DNA from: Amaranthus tricolor
Taxonomy: Eukaryota; Streptophyta; Magnoliopsida; Caryophyllales; Amaranthaceae
DNA length: 64,000 nt
Direction of reading: 5' to 3'
Assembly: GCF_026212465.1 (NCBI RefSeq)
Contig: NC_080056.1
Location: 4,633,810-4,697,809 of the forward strand
Positions 24,685 to 35,994 of the stretch are shown here, piece after piece; position 1 is the stretch's first letter; each line of letters begins with the position of its first letter. Position numbers and translations under genes: made by a program. Below the pieces are notes generated by a model that did not search any database, was not told the DNA's origin, and saw only the letters and a program-made list of their open reading frames with translations.

Positions 24685-25049
24685 TATTTTTTATCACACA
24701 TATAGTACTTTTTTTATCTAACTATTTAAAAAGTACTTATATTGCAAAACTTATTGGACGGAAATAGGAGTATATTTTTTTGCATTTTAATCTCATTTTT
24801 TTTCTCGATCTATCGTGTAATTAAAAAAAAAATATAAAAGTTTGCTTTTAACTTTACGAGGATGGTCCTTGTGAGATATCTTTATCATTATGATATGTAG
24901 GATTTCACTATCCACGTAGTTTCTGTTCAACATCATCATATTTGTTTTCATACTTGTATGTATGATGATTGATGATGGCTTTTGTTTATCGTTTGAATTT
25001 GATTCTACTCCGTCCATTTGAATATGTAGCAAAGATAAATAAAATATTT

Positions 25050-25310
25050 AGGGATGTATGGTAAATAGTTAATAATTGGTAGTTGGTAATTGACTACATT
25101 GATTGAATTAACCAGTTAATTTTATTAATTGTTTTGGCCAGCTGATTTGCTGTTATGAGCAGTTTATTCAAAAACAACTTACTCATAACAATAAGTTATT
25201 TTAACCATCTAATTTATCAAACAATAATATTGGATGGTTTGACCGCACAACTATCTATTTGTATCAAAACGAATTAAAATTGCTTAATAATATATTTTGT
25301 CAAACACTAT
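25050..25310. repeat. Interspersed AT-rich repeat, copy 3
   Basis: Left end AGGGATGTATGGTAAATA and right end (other strand) ATAGTGTTTGACAAAATA form a weak inverted repeat. The internal blocks (GCTGATTTGCTG, AAAAACAACTTA, AATTGCTTAATAA) are shared with 5222-5462 and 12836-13045. It is probably a hAT-type MITE. Confidence 0.45.
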
Positions 25311-25732
25311 TTTTAAAAAAAAGTTAAAAAGGGAGTCAATATATAAGTGACGCAAAATTAGTGAGATATATTCAAATAACAAATAATATTAAATGAGTGA
25401 GACCGAAAAAGTAATGAGGATGGATTATTGTTTGGTAGGGTCTCCATCCATAAGTTTCGCTAAAGTGGAATATTGGCCCCCATGTCCCTCAACCCCACTA
25501 TCTTCTTTTAGCTAAAGTGTTTTTATTTTAGGTAAATCAACATAACTTATTCAAAAGCTCTGTTAAGCCTAGCCAATTCAATTTCTATTTCATTTTAGTA
25601 AAATTGAATTCAAACGCTTATGAGCCATAAGCCGTATATATTGAGTATAATGATCGCGACATAAAATTGAAATTATGAAAACTCACAAACATAACCGATG
25701 TAATTTGTATTGTTTGATATAATAAGTGAATA

Positions 25733-25992
25733 CTTTCTTTGATTTTTAATAGTTGCTATACTTCTGTTTTTTACGCTATTCAATGCACAAGTTTAATCTT
25801 TAATATCTTTAATTTCATATGATAAATAATTTAAAAAAGTTAATACTATAAAAATACGCATTAAGACGAATCGAATAAGATCTCACTTGACTATGTTTTA
25901 CATTATACATGGAGAAATATATATCAAATAAAGTCAGATGATGAACATTAATTGCTACAGGAACTATAGCAACTATAAAAACCCAGAGGAAG
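25733..25992. mobile_element. Stowaway-like MITE (260 bp)
   Basis: It is flanked by TA. The left end CTTTCTTTGATTTTTAATAG then TTGCTATA pairs with the right end, which on the other strand reads CTTCCTCTGGGTTTTTATAG then TTGCTATA. The interior (ATACGCATTAAGACGAATCG) matches the family at 20014. Confidence 0.72.
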
Positions 25993-25994
25993 TA

Positions 25995-27640
25995 TTTGAT
26001 ATCAAATGATATATTATATTAATATTGGAATAATATTTTATGAGTAGAATGAAATTTATAATCAACAAATGTATGGTTTATAGTCATGACTATCAGCTCG
26101 ATATCTCGCACAAAAATTAGTTTCTAAAGGAATTTTATCCCATAAAAAACCCAATTGAATTTTTCTTCACTTATAAACTCGTGAATAACAAATTATCTCA
26201 AAATCATCCAAAACTAAATGAACCCTTTAAAAGTCAAAGAAATTAGTAAATTCAATACCATAAACCAAGAAAATTTTAATTGAAAAAGTAGAAAATTCTT
26301 AACAAAGTTAAGATTCTAAACAAATAAATTAACGAATAAATAATAAACCAAATGATTAAGAAACAATGAAAAGAATCGGGCATGTGAATGATAAAATGAT
26401 TAAATTAAAATTATAAAACTAAACAAGTTAAGAAGTATTTTTAGTATTTAAACTCGTATAATTTAGTAATAAATTTTTTGGTATAAAATTACATATGCAA
26501 GCAATTAGATCTACCATTGAATGACAATAACAATAACCAAACACTAAAACTTAAAAAAATGCTCAATCTTAAGTATGATAAGCCTTATAAATAGTAAAAC
26601 TTCCATCAAGTGATAAATCTCACCAAATTTTACTATTTAACATTACCAATACATAGGAATTATGACTTATGAGTATTCATTGGTGGGTATCAAAAACCCC
26701 ATATAGCCCATAACTATCATCACATAACAACAAATAAATTACATACCCCACTTTCCACTAATACAAAGCTCCACCATCTAATGGAATTCCTAATACTAGT
26801 GTGGTTACCATGTTTACTCCTTTGATTTGTCAGCTGTTTTGACTCGAGTTAAAATTGAATTTTATGCCTACAATTGCTATTACATCATTGTAAATTAATC
26901 GTTAAAAGTCAGATCAAAATCAAATTCGATTATATAAGGTCGAATAAATGTCGGATCAGATCTGTTTTGAACAGAGTTTTGAGTTGAGACGTTAATGGAT
27001 AATATAGTATATGTATAGGAGTTTGGAGTAAACACGTTTATGTACAGAGTAGCTAACTCAGAGCAATTGGTTCCCATAAAAGGTCAAAAACTGTAATTTA
27101 TGTGCAGTCCCATATCACATGCTGTTTCTACAATGATTGATAATGAGAGGAAAATTAAAGTAAATTTTGACTTCATCATGTAAATCTCAATTATTTTGCA
27201 TTTCATTCCAAATACCTCTTTTTTAGCAAATGTTACTCTTACAATCTTATCCTACAAGACTACAATCATGAATAATTTTATAATGATGCACTTTTAAAAA
27301 CTACTTATATTTTTATTTCGTTCTATTACACTTGCTACTGATTGTAACATATTTTTTCCTAACATATCACCATTAAGTGTGAGTATTTTAAAGCTGAGGA
27401 AGCATATTTTAGAGCGGATTAAGTTTATACAAAACTTACTAGGTGACTGCTAGCACCACACAAACAACCAAAGAGAGAGAATAAAACATAACTTGTAGCT
27501 TGTTCATTGTCGGTTTTCTTTTTAGTTTTCAGTTTTAAATAATCGATTTTTAAAAACTAAAAGCCACAAATAGGAAACTAAAAGTGGTTTTCAAATTATA
27601 TTTTCAAGAAATATGACTAAAATTTATTATAAGACATACA
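25995..27640. other. AT-rich spacer, no gene seen
   Basis: No gene is visible. Near 27319-27350 a single Stowaway-type end (TTCGTTCTATTACACTTGC) remains without its partner. Confidence 0.5.
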
Positions 27641-27654
27641 TCATAAGGCGTTCG

Positions 27655-27915
27655 ACAATTGGCTGTTGACTTGTTTGATCAGAAGAAAATGTTAGCCAGT
27701 TGAAAAAAATCAGCTCCTTATGAAGATATTTGGTAAATTTAGGTATTGATTGTTAGTTGTTTATAAGAGAAAAATGGATCAATAAGCCAAAAACCAACCA
27801 AAAAAAGCTAATAAGAGTAACTTTTTTTATTTTGGCTTAAAAGTCATTTACCAAACACTTTTTTTTACTGTTTAACCAGCCAACAAACCAAAAGCCAAAA
27901 ACTAACCAAATTCGA
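27655..27915. repeat. Possible MITE remnant
   Basis: The left part GACAATTGGCTGTTGACTTG and the right part with repeated CCAAAAACCAACC / GCCAAAAACTAACC blocks are partly complementary in composition. GACAATTAGCT-type starts also occur near 37257. The family cannot be fixed. Confidence 0.3.
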
Positions 27916-28297
27916 ATTCTAATAGGTTATTCATTAGGTTTCCCTGATTCGTATTAACACTAACAAAACAAGGCATCAATACGTTGCTGCGAACAGCAAG
28001 AGACCAAATTCGAAAGTTAGACTTCAAACTCGCCCACAAACAATACTAAGTAGACCCAAGATTTAAGCCACCAAGAACAAAATATTAAGAGAATTTACAA
28101 TAGCAGATAGCACACATTGATATGAAAAGAATGAAGGTATAATTCAGTAGACGGGTTAACTTCCATACGGATACAGAAGTATATATACTATCTATATTAC
28201 AAGATAAATACAAATTCACAAAGGGTAAGAGGGATAGTCATGAACTATTATGGCATCATACAATCATATCCAAGATAATAAGAGCAACTCTAAGAGA

Positions 28298-31200
28298 TTA
28301 TTGATTACCAGTAGTGTTTATCTTGATCTCAATAAGCTCGGAAATTGGTTGGCGGCAAATTGGGCACTTGTTTGTCTGAAGTCTGAGCTCTTTAGCACAA
28401 TCACTACACATACACTGCAAAGAGAAGAGTAATTAATCAAGACAAGCACACTAAGCCGGAAATAATCGGTAAGATAAAAAGAAGACATGCTCGAAAACGT
28501 TTTTTTTTTAACATTTTCTATGACACTTCAAGACAACAGGCCAGCCTGCCTCGGGCCTTAAATCAACTTGATTAACAGATAAAGACATGAAAAATCGGTA
28601 CTAAAAAAGGTTTATATGATTCCTAATGAATTGACTATCCCGTTAACAAGTTGTACCCTCGAACGAAAGCTTAGAGAAGTTGAAAATTTAGTAACATGTC
28701 AATTGAGGTAACTTAATGTCATATTACATCAAATAGTAAACATCTTAATAAGGTATATAACAAAAGTAATCAAATTGTAAATTCAGATAACTTGGTATTT
28801 ATGTTCGTGGACCAGTTCACTAATATCCCGTCTTTACATATGCTCAAACCATCTTAAACGATTCTCTCTCAACTTCTCGATAATTGCGACTCCTAAACCT
28901 TTCTTATATCATCATTTCAAATTATATCCCTCAAAGTATGTGATGTCTGTACACCATCCCATTCGCATTTCCCCTACTCTCATCTTCTAATACTATTCTA
29001 ATGGTCATCCGATAAAACTTGCCCTTAAACTTTAGGGGCACACCTTGATCACATATCCAAGTGTTGTGAAGCTTCCTTTACAGACTACAAAAGAAAAGAA
29101 ATTCTAAATGGTAGCAATGAGGTATTGTGAAACGCAAATGGAAGCAAAAAAACTTTTGTATACAATAAGGTTAACAATTAATTACGCTTGTAATATTGAT
29201 GAAAGATGTTTGTTGAATAGACCGTTATTTTTAATAAATTGACAATACTAGCCCTAATTGAAACACATCCAACCATCCTAACTCTTCAAGCTCTTGCTAT
29301 TTTCAATGTTCAAACATCAAACTCAATCTTTAACTCTCAATATCTCTCATATTTCTCACTTTCTCTATACTACTTATAATGAAACAAGCTCAATGGAAGT
29401 CTTTAGTGGATGAATAATGGAAGATGATAAGAAATCAAATAGTTTGTGCCTTTTCTTCTTTAAGACTATTGTTCCTTTTGCTGCTATCTGCAAATTCATT
29501 CCTTTTCTTTAACAAAAGTTGTTCTTTCCTAATGTGTTAACAATACCAAGTGGCTTTCTTAATTTTCCTATGGTAGTTTGTAAGGTGGGTTTTGACTGAT
29601 GGGCTGGACTTGAAAGAAGGCTGAGCTTTTTTAGTGGATAAGTGATGAAAATGGGTTATCAATGTAACAGAGAATCAATAGAGGAAACAAGTTTGGAATT
29701 TTCCATGTCACTCTCTAGAGAAGCTTAATCATAAAGTCTTAAAATAGCTACTTGTAGTTCTTCTTCAATGCATAACACAGCAGTTGGTTCAGTTGAATAG
29801 CATATGTTTATAAAGGCTTGTAAACAAGATAATAGATTATTCTAATGCTCTACTTCACAAACTAAATCAATTTGTGATCCATGAATATGAAGATTGGGTG
29901 ATGATGGGTGGTTTAGTTTATTCTAGGGTAAAATAAGAATAAAATTTAATTTTATCTCATTTAACCAAAAAATTAAGTTGTCTGTAAAAAAATTATGTTG
30001 TGTTGTTAACCTTAACTTCATTGCTACCACATAGAGTTTATTCTACTTTCACAAGGATTGCGATTATTACCTCCCAAATTAATAATCATAGAATCAATTA
30101 TTTATTCAAGTCTCCTCAGCATCCTAATAATCATTTCCATCTAGCTAGGAACAACACAACCTGATCGTAACTATGACAAGAAGACACCAAAAGGCTATAA
30201 TGAGGTGCCAGCAGACACATCTAACACAGCATGCCACCAAGAAAGCCGTCACAATTGCTGGGCTAATGAGAAGTAATCTCCTCACACACGCTGCTGTGCA
30301 CATTTTCTAGCCCATATTGCTTGCTAACATATACACAATTCAGTGTAACATAATTCGCCAGTTAATTCGCTTTTTGAATTCGTGATTCGCTCAAAATGAC
30401 CCTAAAATAGCGCCGACCATAATTCGCTTTTTTGATTTCCGATTAAGAAGATTAGTGAGTCATGTGACAGTGACACAATTACACACTCACCTATAAGGCT
30501 ATAGCATATAGGCCAGCAGCAGCCTTGAACTCCTAGCATAGTACAAAACAAGGCTAAAATGTACAAAAAATTAAAGTATGTGTGAACAACCATTTTTTAA
30601 AATTAAAAAACACAATCTTGGGGACCGAGTTTTTTAAAGAACACAGTAAACGATGTTCGAATAAACTCTTACCAGATGTCGGCATGGCATTACAGCTGTA
30701 TTCTTGGGCTCCGTCATGCAAATCACACATTCTTTTCCAGGGTCATCATCATTAAATCCTTCAGAAGATGAATTTCCAATCCCATACAAATCACGAAGTT
30801 CATAACGAACACCGTCGATGTACAAAATCTGCCTAATTGCTTTTACATGAAAGGACCCATCATTCTTCGTCTCAATAACAGCCTGAGTAACCTGTACCCT
30901 AGGTGAACCCTCTGTTGAAGATGATCCTACCATATCATCAACTTCCTGCGATTTTGAATATACTTCAGCATATATAACAAGTGGGAAAACATCATCTTCT
31001 GAAGGTTTTCCAAGACTTTCCAAATCGAAGAATCCCAAGTCCACACCAGTTCCACTGGCCTGGCAAAATCTCTGCCCTACCCCTTTTTCGAAAGGGACTT
31101 TAACTGACGTGCTTGCCTCTGGATAAGCTGGAGTGAATGAGCAGGTCTCTTTTTCCTCCTTTGCAAAGTAGTAAATAGTTATGCTGTCAAAAAAATAACA

Positions 31201-34098
31201 ACTTCAAGAATTCGGTTCACACATGAAATCATGATACATGTTATCAAAATTTATGAGCTACATAGCATATTCAGAGAAGTATCATGTTACTACAAGTTAT
31301 ACAATTCGTTGTGTCTTAAAATTCTTTCCAGAAAGAAGGTCAATACATACACATCAAAATATCATACATTCAAGAACAACAAAAGAATAATCTACTTATC
31401 CACACAAAATTATGTCGAATTTTTAGACAAGTTTTGTCCAGAATCCTAGATTTCTAATTAGGTGTAGGAAAATTTCACCCGTTCAGTCCATCCCTCTCCA
31501 TTGTGAAATCCAACACCATTAACTTATCAAACAGAGATATGAAAACTTATGATGCAGAAGCACATACTAGCCACTATTTCAAGATTGCGCTTTTTCTGTT
31601 ATATTCTCCTCGGAGAAAAAGAAAACAATTGTCTAACAGCTAGCTTGTATCTTTGTTCTTCTATAGTGGTCGTAATTCCCCCTTTTTGGCATGCTTAAGT
31701 TCTAAGAGACAAATTGGGAACTCCTTTGAGCCAATAGTATAATTCACTTGATTGTAAACTATGTTACTCAGACTTTTCATTTTGCTTCACGTACCCGTGT
31801 CTGATCCTTGATGCTCGGATATCGGTATGACACTTAGACACTTCATTTTGGGCATAAAATTGAATGTTTAGACGTATCCGATACTGAGACACGTACCAAT
31901 ATCTAACATCAGTACCCGAGTCTAAGTAACATAGATTGTAAAAAATAATATTGGTCTTTGCTAGACACAAATATTGGCAGCTTCCCTTTTAGGTTCTAAG
32001 GTGTCTCATTATCTCCCAAAAAACTCACCCTATGCCGAATGTAAAGCTGTAGTAGACATATTTTAGCTTTGAAGTGTTAGATTCTTCTCGTATGCTGGAA
32101 GATGGAAACTCATCAAATTAGAGCTTTTGAGTATGCAAAGCTTTTGGTGTCAAGTGTTTGTTTTCCTAAAAAAATCTTTAAAATTTGCTACAAAATCTTA
32201 TTTGAACAGGAGATTCCAAACACTTAAAAGAGAACCTAGGAGAACTATATTCACCTAAATCCGTTTGTGGTTCAAACACTAGAAATCCCTAGCAATGGAA
32301 TATTATTTCTATTATAAAGCTTCTTTGGGCTCTAACTTGCAAGGCTGATACGCTTCAGGTTAAATGACTTGATACTAAATGCATTAGGAACAAGAACATC
32401 AATGATTGTTCTTTCATGTCTTTATCTCAAAATTTGGAGAAATATGGTCAATTATCACAGCCTTGTACAATCATATGGAGGACGGGCATTTTCACTTCCG
32501 CAACAAGCTTATAACCAATCCAATACGATTTTAATAAGAAATTTTATAGTGTTCTAGAAAAGGCTGATTTGCTATAATGGAAATTATCCTAAAAGCGTGT
32601 TCAACTCTTGATTGGTGTGCACAGTCCAGTGGATAGTTTCTTGTGATCCAACATGTGTCCGTGTCCCTTCCATAGGTCTCACATGAGACTAGAGAACATC
32701 AGTTCATTTGAATGTTTCTTCAGCAGCGATATTTGGATTCAGTTCCTTCACTTCACAAAAATCAACAGATTCTAACATGTACTCATGATATTCAGATTGC
32801 AATTCATCTTAATAGCTAAATATTTTCAACTATTTACCCGGGTTTCTCATTTGCAATGAAGACAAAGATTCACGACTCCTTAACTGTACTAAAACAAAAT
32901 GGCTTATCAATCAAGGTGCACTTCTTAAGCCCGCGTTGCAGCATATGGTGTATGTAGCCATAAATCAAACGAAAAGGTCTCTTTGTCGTTACAAGGGTAA
33001 AGCCACTGCATTCCCCCTCCCCCCGCCCCCCCCCCCCCCCCCCCCCCCCCCCCAACTGGTCAGGAGCTACTTCAATGGCAATGTAGGGCTAATGTACTTG
33101 TACACATAAACTTAGGTATCACCACAATCCTATGAATTCCATACTCCACCCTCAAAAACTTAAATTGCCTAAATGTCAAACCCATTGCACAAAAATATAA
33201 AATTAAATTGCAAATCAAATGCTGAAAATTCAATCAGGCACAAGAAAACAATCAATAGAATCGTCAATAAACAATTGACATCATCATCATCAACCCAATA
33301 TCCGACTCGAAAAATGGGTCTAAGCGACGAAAGGTGCCGGACAATCCATGCAATTTTATCCCAAAAAAATTAAGAGCCCTGGGTACTGGAGAATGATATT
33401 ATTTCAATAAACAATTGACAACTACTTTAAATCCTATAATAACAACAACACAATACAAATCAATTAGAGTTATAGAAAATTAAGATATCAAACATAAAAT
33501 AACAAGAAAATTTGAAAGCACCAGCAAAAGGGGGAATGTCAAAGATAACAAACCTGCCATCATAATGAGCATCAAAAACAAAAGAAACCAAGAAATGATC
33601 GGGGTAATCCTCATCAACTACAAGCTTGATAGTATCCTTATGTACATTAACATCATTCTTAACAACTTTTGCACTCTGATGCTCCACATAAGGCGGCGGC
33701 AGTAACGATTGTTGGGGAGCAGGAAACCTAATCTGATGCCACCCATTTCCATACGTAGCAGGAAAAAAGGGTAAATTAGGTCGAACCATCATTTGATTAG
33801 CGTAATTATAACCAGAGTAGTCAAAATTAGACTGAATTGGGTGTGGGTGTTGATACTGGAACTGGGTTGTTTGGTATGGAGTATTTGAAACATATACATA
33901 GCTATTGGAAGGCGGCGGTGGAAGAGAAAGAGGCGGAGATTCGACTACTGCGGCGGAGGTGGAATAGTTATAGTAAGGAAGTGGCGGTGGTGGAGGCGGT
34001 GGCGGTGATGGTTGTTGGTTGTGAGGGTAGTAAGGAGGAGGAGGAGGATGTTGATAGTAATGGCTTTGTCTTCTTCTTGAACTCCATGAAATCCCCAT
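28298..34098 (-). CDS. RING-type E3 ubiquitin ligase, LOG2/LUL (mahogunin-like) family
   Basis: Three exons on the minus strand, 34098-33554, 31183-30673 and 28414-28298, join in frame with GT-AG introns to give 390 residues. Residues 2-80 are Pro/Tyr-rich after [10 protein letters not shown], whose Gly2 is a likely N-myristoylation site. A conserved mid region follows (from about residue 155, [20 protein letters not shown], through FAKEE and [17 protein letters not shown]). The C-terminus holds a C3HC4 RING: Cys334, Cys337, Cys349, His351, Cys355, Cys358, Cys369, Cys372. The last intron splits the RING just after His351-Leu352. In Arabidopsis LOG2 is a membrane-anchored ubiquitin ligase that works with GDU1 in amino-acid export, and LUL paralogues share this layout. 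The family call is firm; which paralogue is not. The introns are 2.4 and 2.3 kb and hold mobile-element remnants. Confidence 0.93.
28800..29090 (-). mobile_element. RTE-type LINE 3' fragment, decayed
   Basis: On the minus strand one frame reads [20 protein letters not shown] then LRWFEHM, a stop, and RRDISEL. This matches the conserved C-terminal end of plant RTE-clade reverse transcriptase proteins (the [20 protein letters not shown] region, from memory). Upstream of it the frame is broken by several stops. It is a 5'-truncated dead copy within the second intron of the RING E3 gene, in the same orientation as that gene. Confidence 0.75.
31759..31934. mobile_element. MITE of the CTATGTTACTCAGACT type (176 bp), with target duplication
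   Basis: The left end CTATGTTACTCAGACT is matched by the right end read on the other strand, CTATGTTACTTAGACT. The element is flanked by a perfect direct repeat ATTGTAAA (31751-31758 and 31935-31942), extendable to 9 bp if the last G of the element is counted. The length and ends recall a MITE group widespread in dicots and familiar from Solanaceae. It sits in the first intron of the RING E3 gene. Confidence 0.8.
33011..33053. repeat. C-rich tract with a 28-base C homopolymer
   Basis: After TTCCCCCTCCCCCCG the sequence runs C without interruption from 33026 to 33053. It lies in the first intron of the RING E3 gene, so the gene's own strand carries the G-run. Confidence 0.9.
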
Positions 34099-34121
34099 TA
34101 ATGGAATTGGAACAAGATTAG

Positions 34122-35476
34122 ATCAACAAGATTGAACCAGGAATTCGGAATGGATTGTAAAAAGTTTTGATGTAGTTGGAGAATTTTGAAAGGTTGAATC
34201 GGTGCTAAATGCTGATGTATGTTCAACAAGAAGATGAACTTTAATATTTTTATTGTTAAGCCCTCACTTTTACTTTTGTCCCCTTTTTTTTTTGCTTGCC
34301 ATTTGCCATAGTAAAACTAGGATTAATCTCGTGGGAATATCGGTGAGAAGATTTTCAAATAAGGAGTCTATATGTTAATAATGATATTAATTGACCTATT
34401 CAATTTATATATGGATAGCGTCTGATGGTGTGATCGTTTCACATATGAATTTTTAAGTTTGAATTTTGTTGGGTTGAATTTGGTTAAAGATCAAGTTGAG
34501 TGTAGTCTATTTAGGTCAATATCATACCGAGTCAAATTTGATTTGGATTGAATTTAGTTTCAGTTTATATTGAGTTAAGTCTATACGCCGAATTTCAGAT
34601 CCATGTTGGTTATACTTTAGGTAAATCGAGTTCTATTAGATTATAAGTAAAGTCAATAAATTTTAGTTAATATCGCATTGAGTTATTTTGAGTTTTGTTG
34701 ACTTCAGATTGTTATGTCATGTTCGGGTTAAGTTCGAGTTGAAAACATAAGTTCTTGTTATTTACGTTCATCGTAACTTTAGAAACCAAGTTGTAGTGAA
34801 ATTCATGGTAGGTTGTGTTCTATGTTCATACCCTTAGAAGGTAGTACTCGAGAATCTCAATCAACAAAATTGATGATTCTAACTACTTGTTCTAAATAAT
34901 TCTGAAGATCTTATAATTCGATGAATATAACGTAAAATGAATTATAAATTCTACAATTTTACGATCCAAATCACAATATAATAACACTAATAAAGGATAT
35001 TAATGTGAAGTAAAATCTTATATGAATGAGATATAAATTAGGGGGAATGAGAGGGGTAATGAAAAAATCTAGCCATAAAACAAAAGCACTTTAAGGAATA
35101 TTTTATTAACACAAACATACACTTATAGAATCATTCTCCAAAAACATTACAAGTTGAAGTTAGGCAACCACAAACTGAATCAACAAATTACAAACCATGG
35201 ACTACTTCACACCATATATACAACATAATTGCCAACTAATTGCCATTCTAAGATTCACGTGCATATTAGTAAAATCATGTGACACCGTGAAGACGCAGTA
35301 GTAATAATAAGAAACACAAATTCTTAAATGAGATGGTTTCATGGTGAAACAATCTCTATTGGGCTGACCCATATACATTCAGTGTGTTAAAATAATCACT
35401 TACCATTTAAATTGATCAATTAAAAAAACTAAACTAATTATATGAGCTCGTCTCGCGTCTCATACAGATCAAAGGG
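34122..35476. other. Spacer between the RING gene and the 170-residue gene
   Basis: The part just above 34098 is the 5' leader and promoter side of the RING gene. Between about 34440 and 34760 there are repeated AAGTTGAG, GGGTTAAG and TCGAGTTGAAA-type motifs resembling a worn hAT-type element, but ends are not resolvable. No gene is seen. Confidence 0.4.
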
Positions 35477-35989
35477 TCAACATACATCACTCCTAGACTT
35501 TTTCCTAACAGCAATACACCCTCTTTGATGATCTCTAAAAATCCTTATCTCAGAACAATCTCTGAGATCTTCAAGACTAATATATTGTTGCTTAACCATT
35601 CTAGAAAAGCTCCCTCCTATATCATGTATCCACAAGTAGGGCAAACATGTTTCATCATAATAATATGCATATCTTTTCACCATACTATTCCCTCCATACT
35701 TATCATTGTTGTCATTACCTCTAATTTGAGGCATATAAGCCTTATATATGCTCTTGCTCTTGAGCCGTTTCGATGATCCTGGCTTCAATGTATATGCCTT
35801 TTTTAGCAATGATCCCACTCTGATTTGTAACTCGATTGATCGATCAGTTGAGTTGCATATCCTTGAACCGAGTTTTGAGGTGCCATTGGTGTGATCTTGG
35901 CATGTGTTTATGCACCTTAGTAGGGCAAAAATGTGTGATCCTTTAGGCATTGTTGTATGTTTTGATTGGTATGGATGGTTAGAACTCAT
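35477..35989 (-). CDS. Uncharacterised small plant protein, 170 aa, single exon
   Basis: I do not recognise this protein. It is a single uninterrupted frame of 170 codons with balanced composition, unlike the low-complexity frames around it. It is basic. It starts MSSNHPYQSKHTTMPKGSHI, so the second Met (residue 14) could also be the start. The centre is VGSLLKKAYTLKPGSSKRLK with SKSIYKAYMP; the C-terminal half reads YLWIHDIGGSF, then SLEDLRDCSEIRIFRDHQRG. There is no clear signal peptide or membrane segment. It lies about 1.4 kb upstream of the RING gene on the same strand, with no sign of co-regulation. Because the frame is long, complex and ends cleanly, I judge it a real intronless gene of unknown function. 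Confidence 0.6.
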   Translation of the reverse strand: MSSNHPYQSKHTTMPKGSHIFALLRCINTCQDHTNGTSKLGSRICNSTDRSIELQIRVGSLLKKAYTLKPGSSKRLKSKSIYKAYMPQIRGNDNNDKYGGNSMVKRYAYYYDETCLPYLWIHDIGGSFSRMVKQQYISLEDLRDCSEIRIFRDHQRGCIAVRKKSRSDVC

Positions 35990-35994
35990 AAGAT

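Noticed and set aside
32870..33055. Minus-strand frame starting with a poly-Gly run
   Set aside because: It is created by the C homopolymer in an intron.
33780..34121. Plus-strand frame opposite the first exon of the RING gene
   Set aside because: It is the antisense shadow of the Pro-rich N-terminus.
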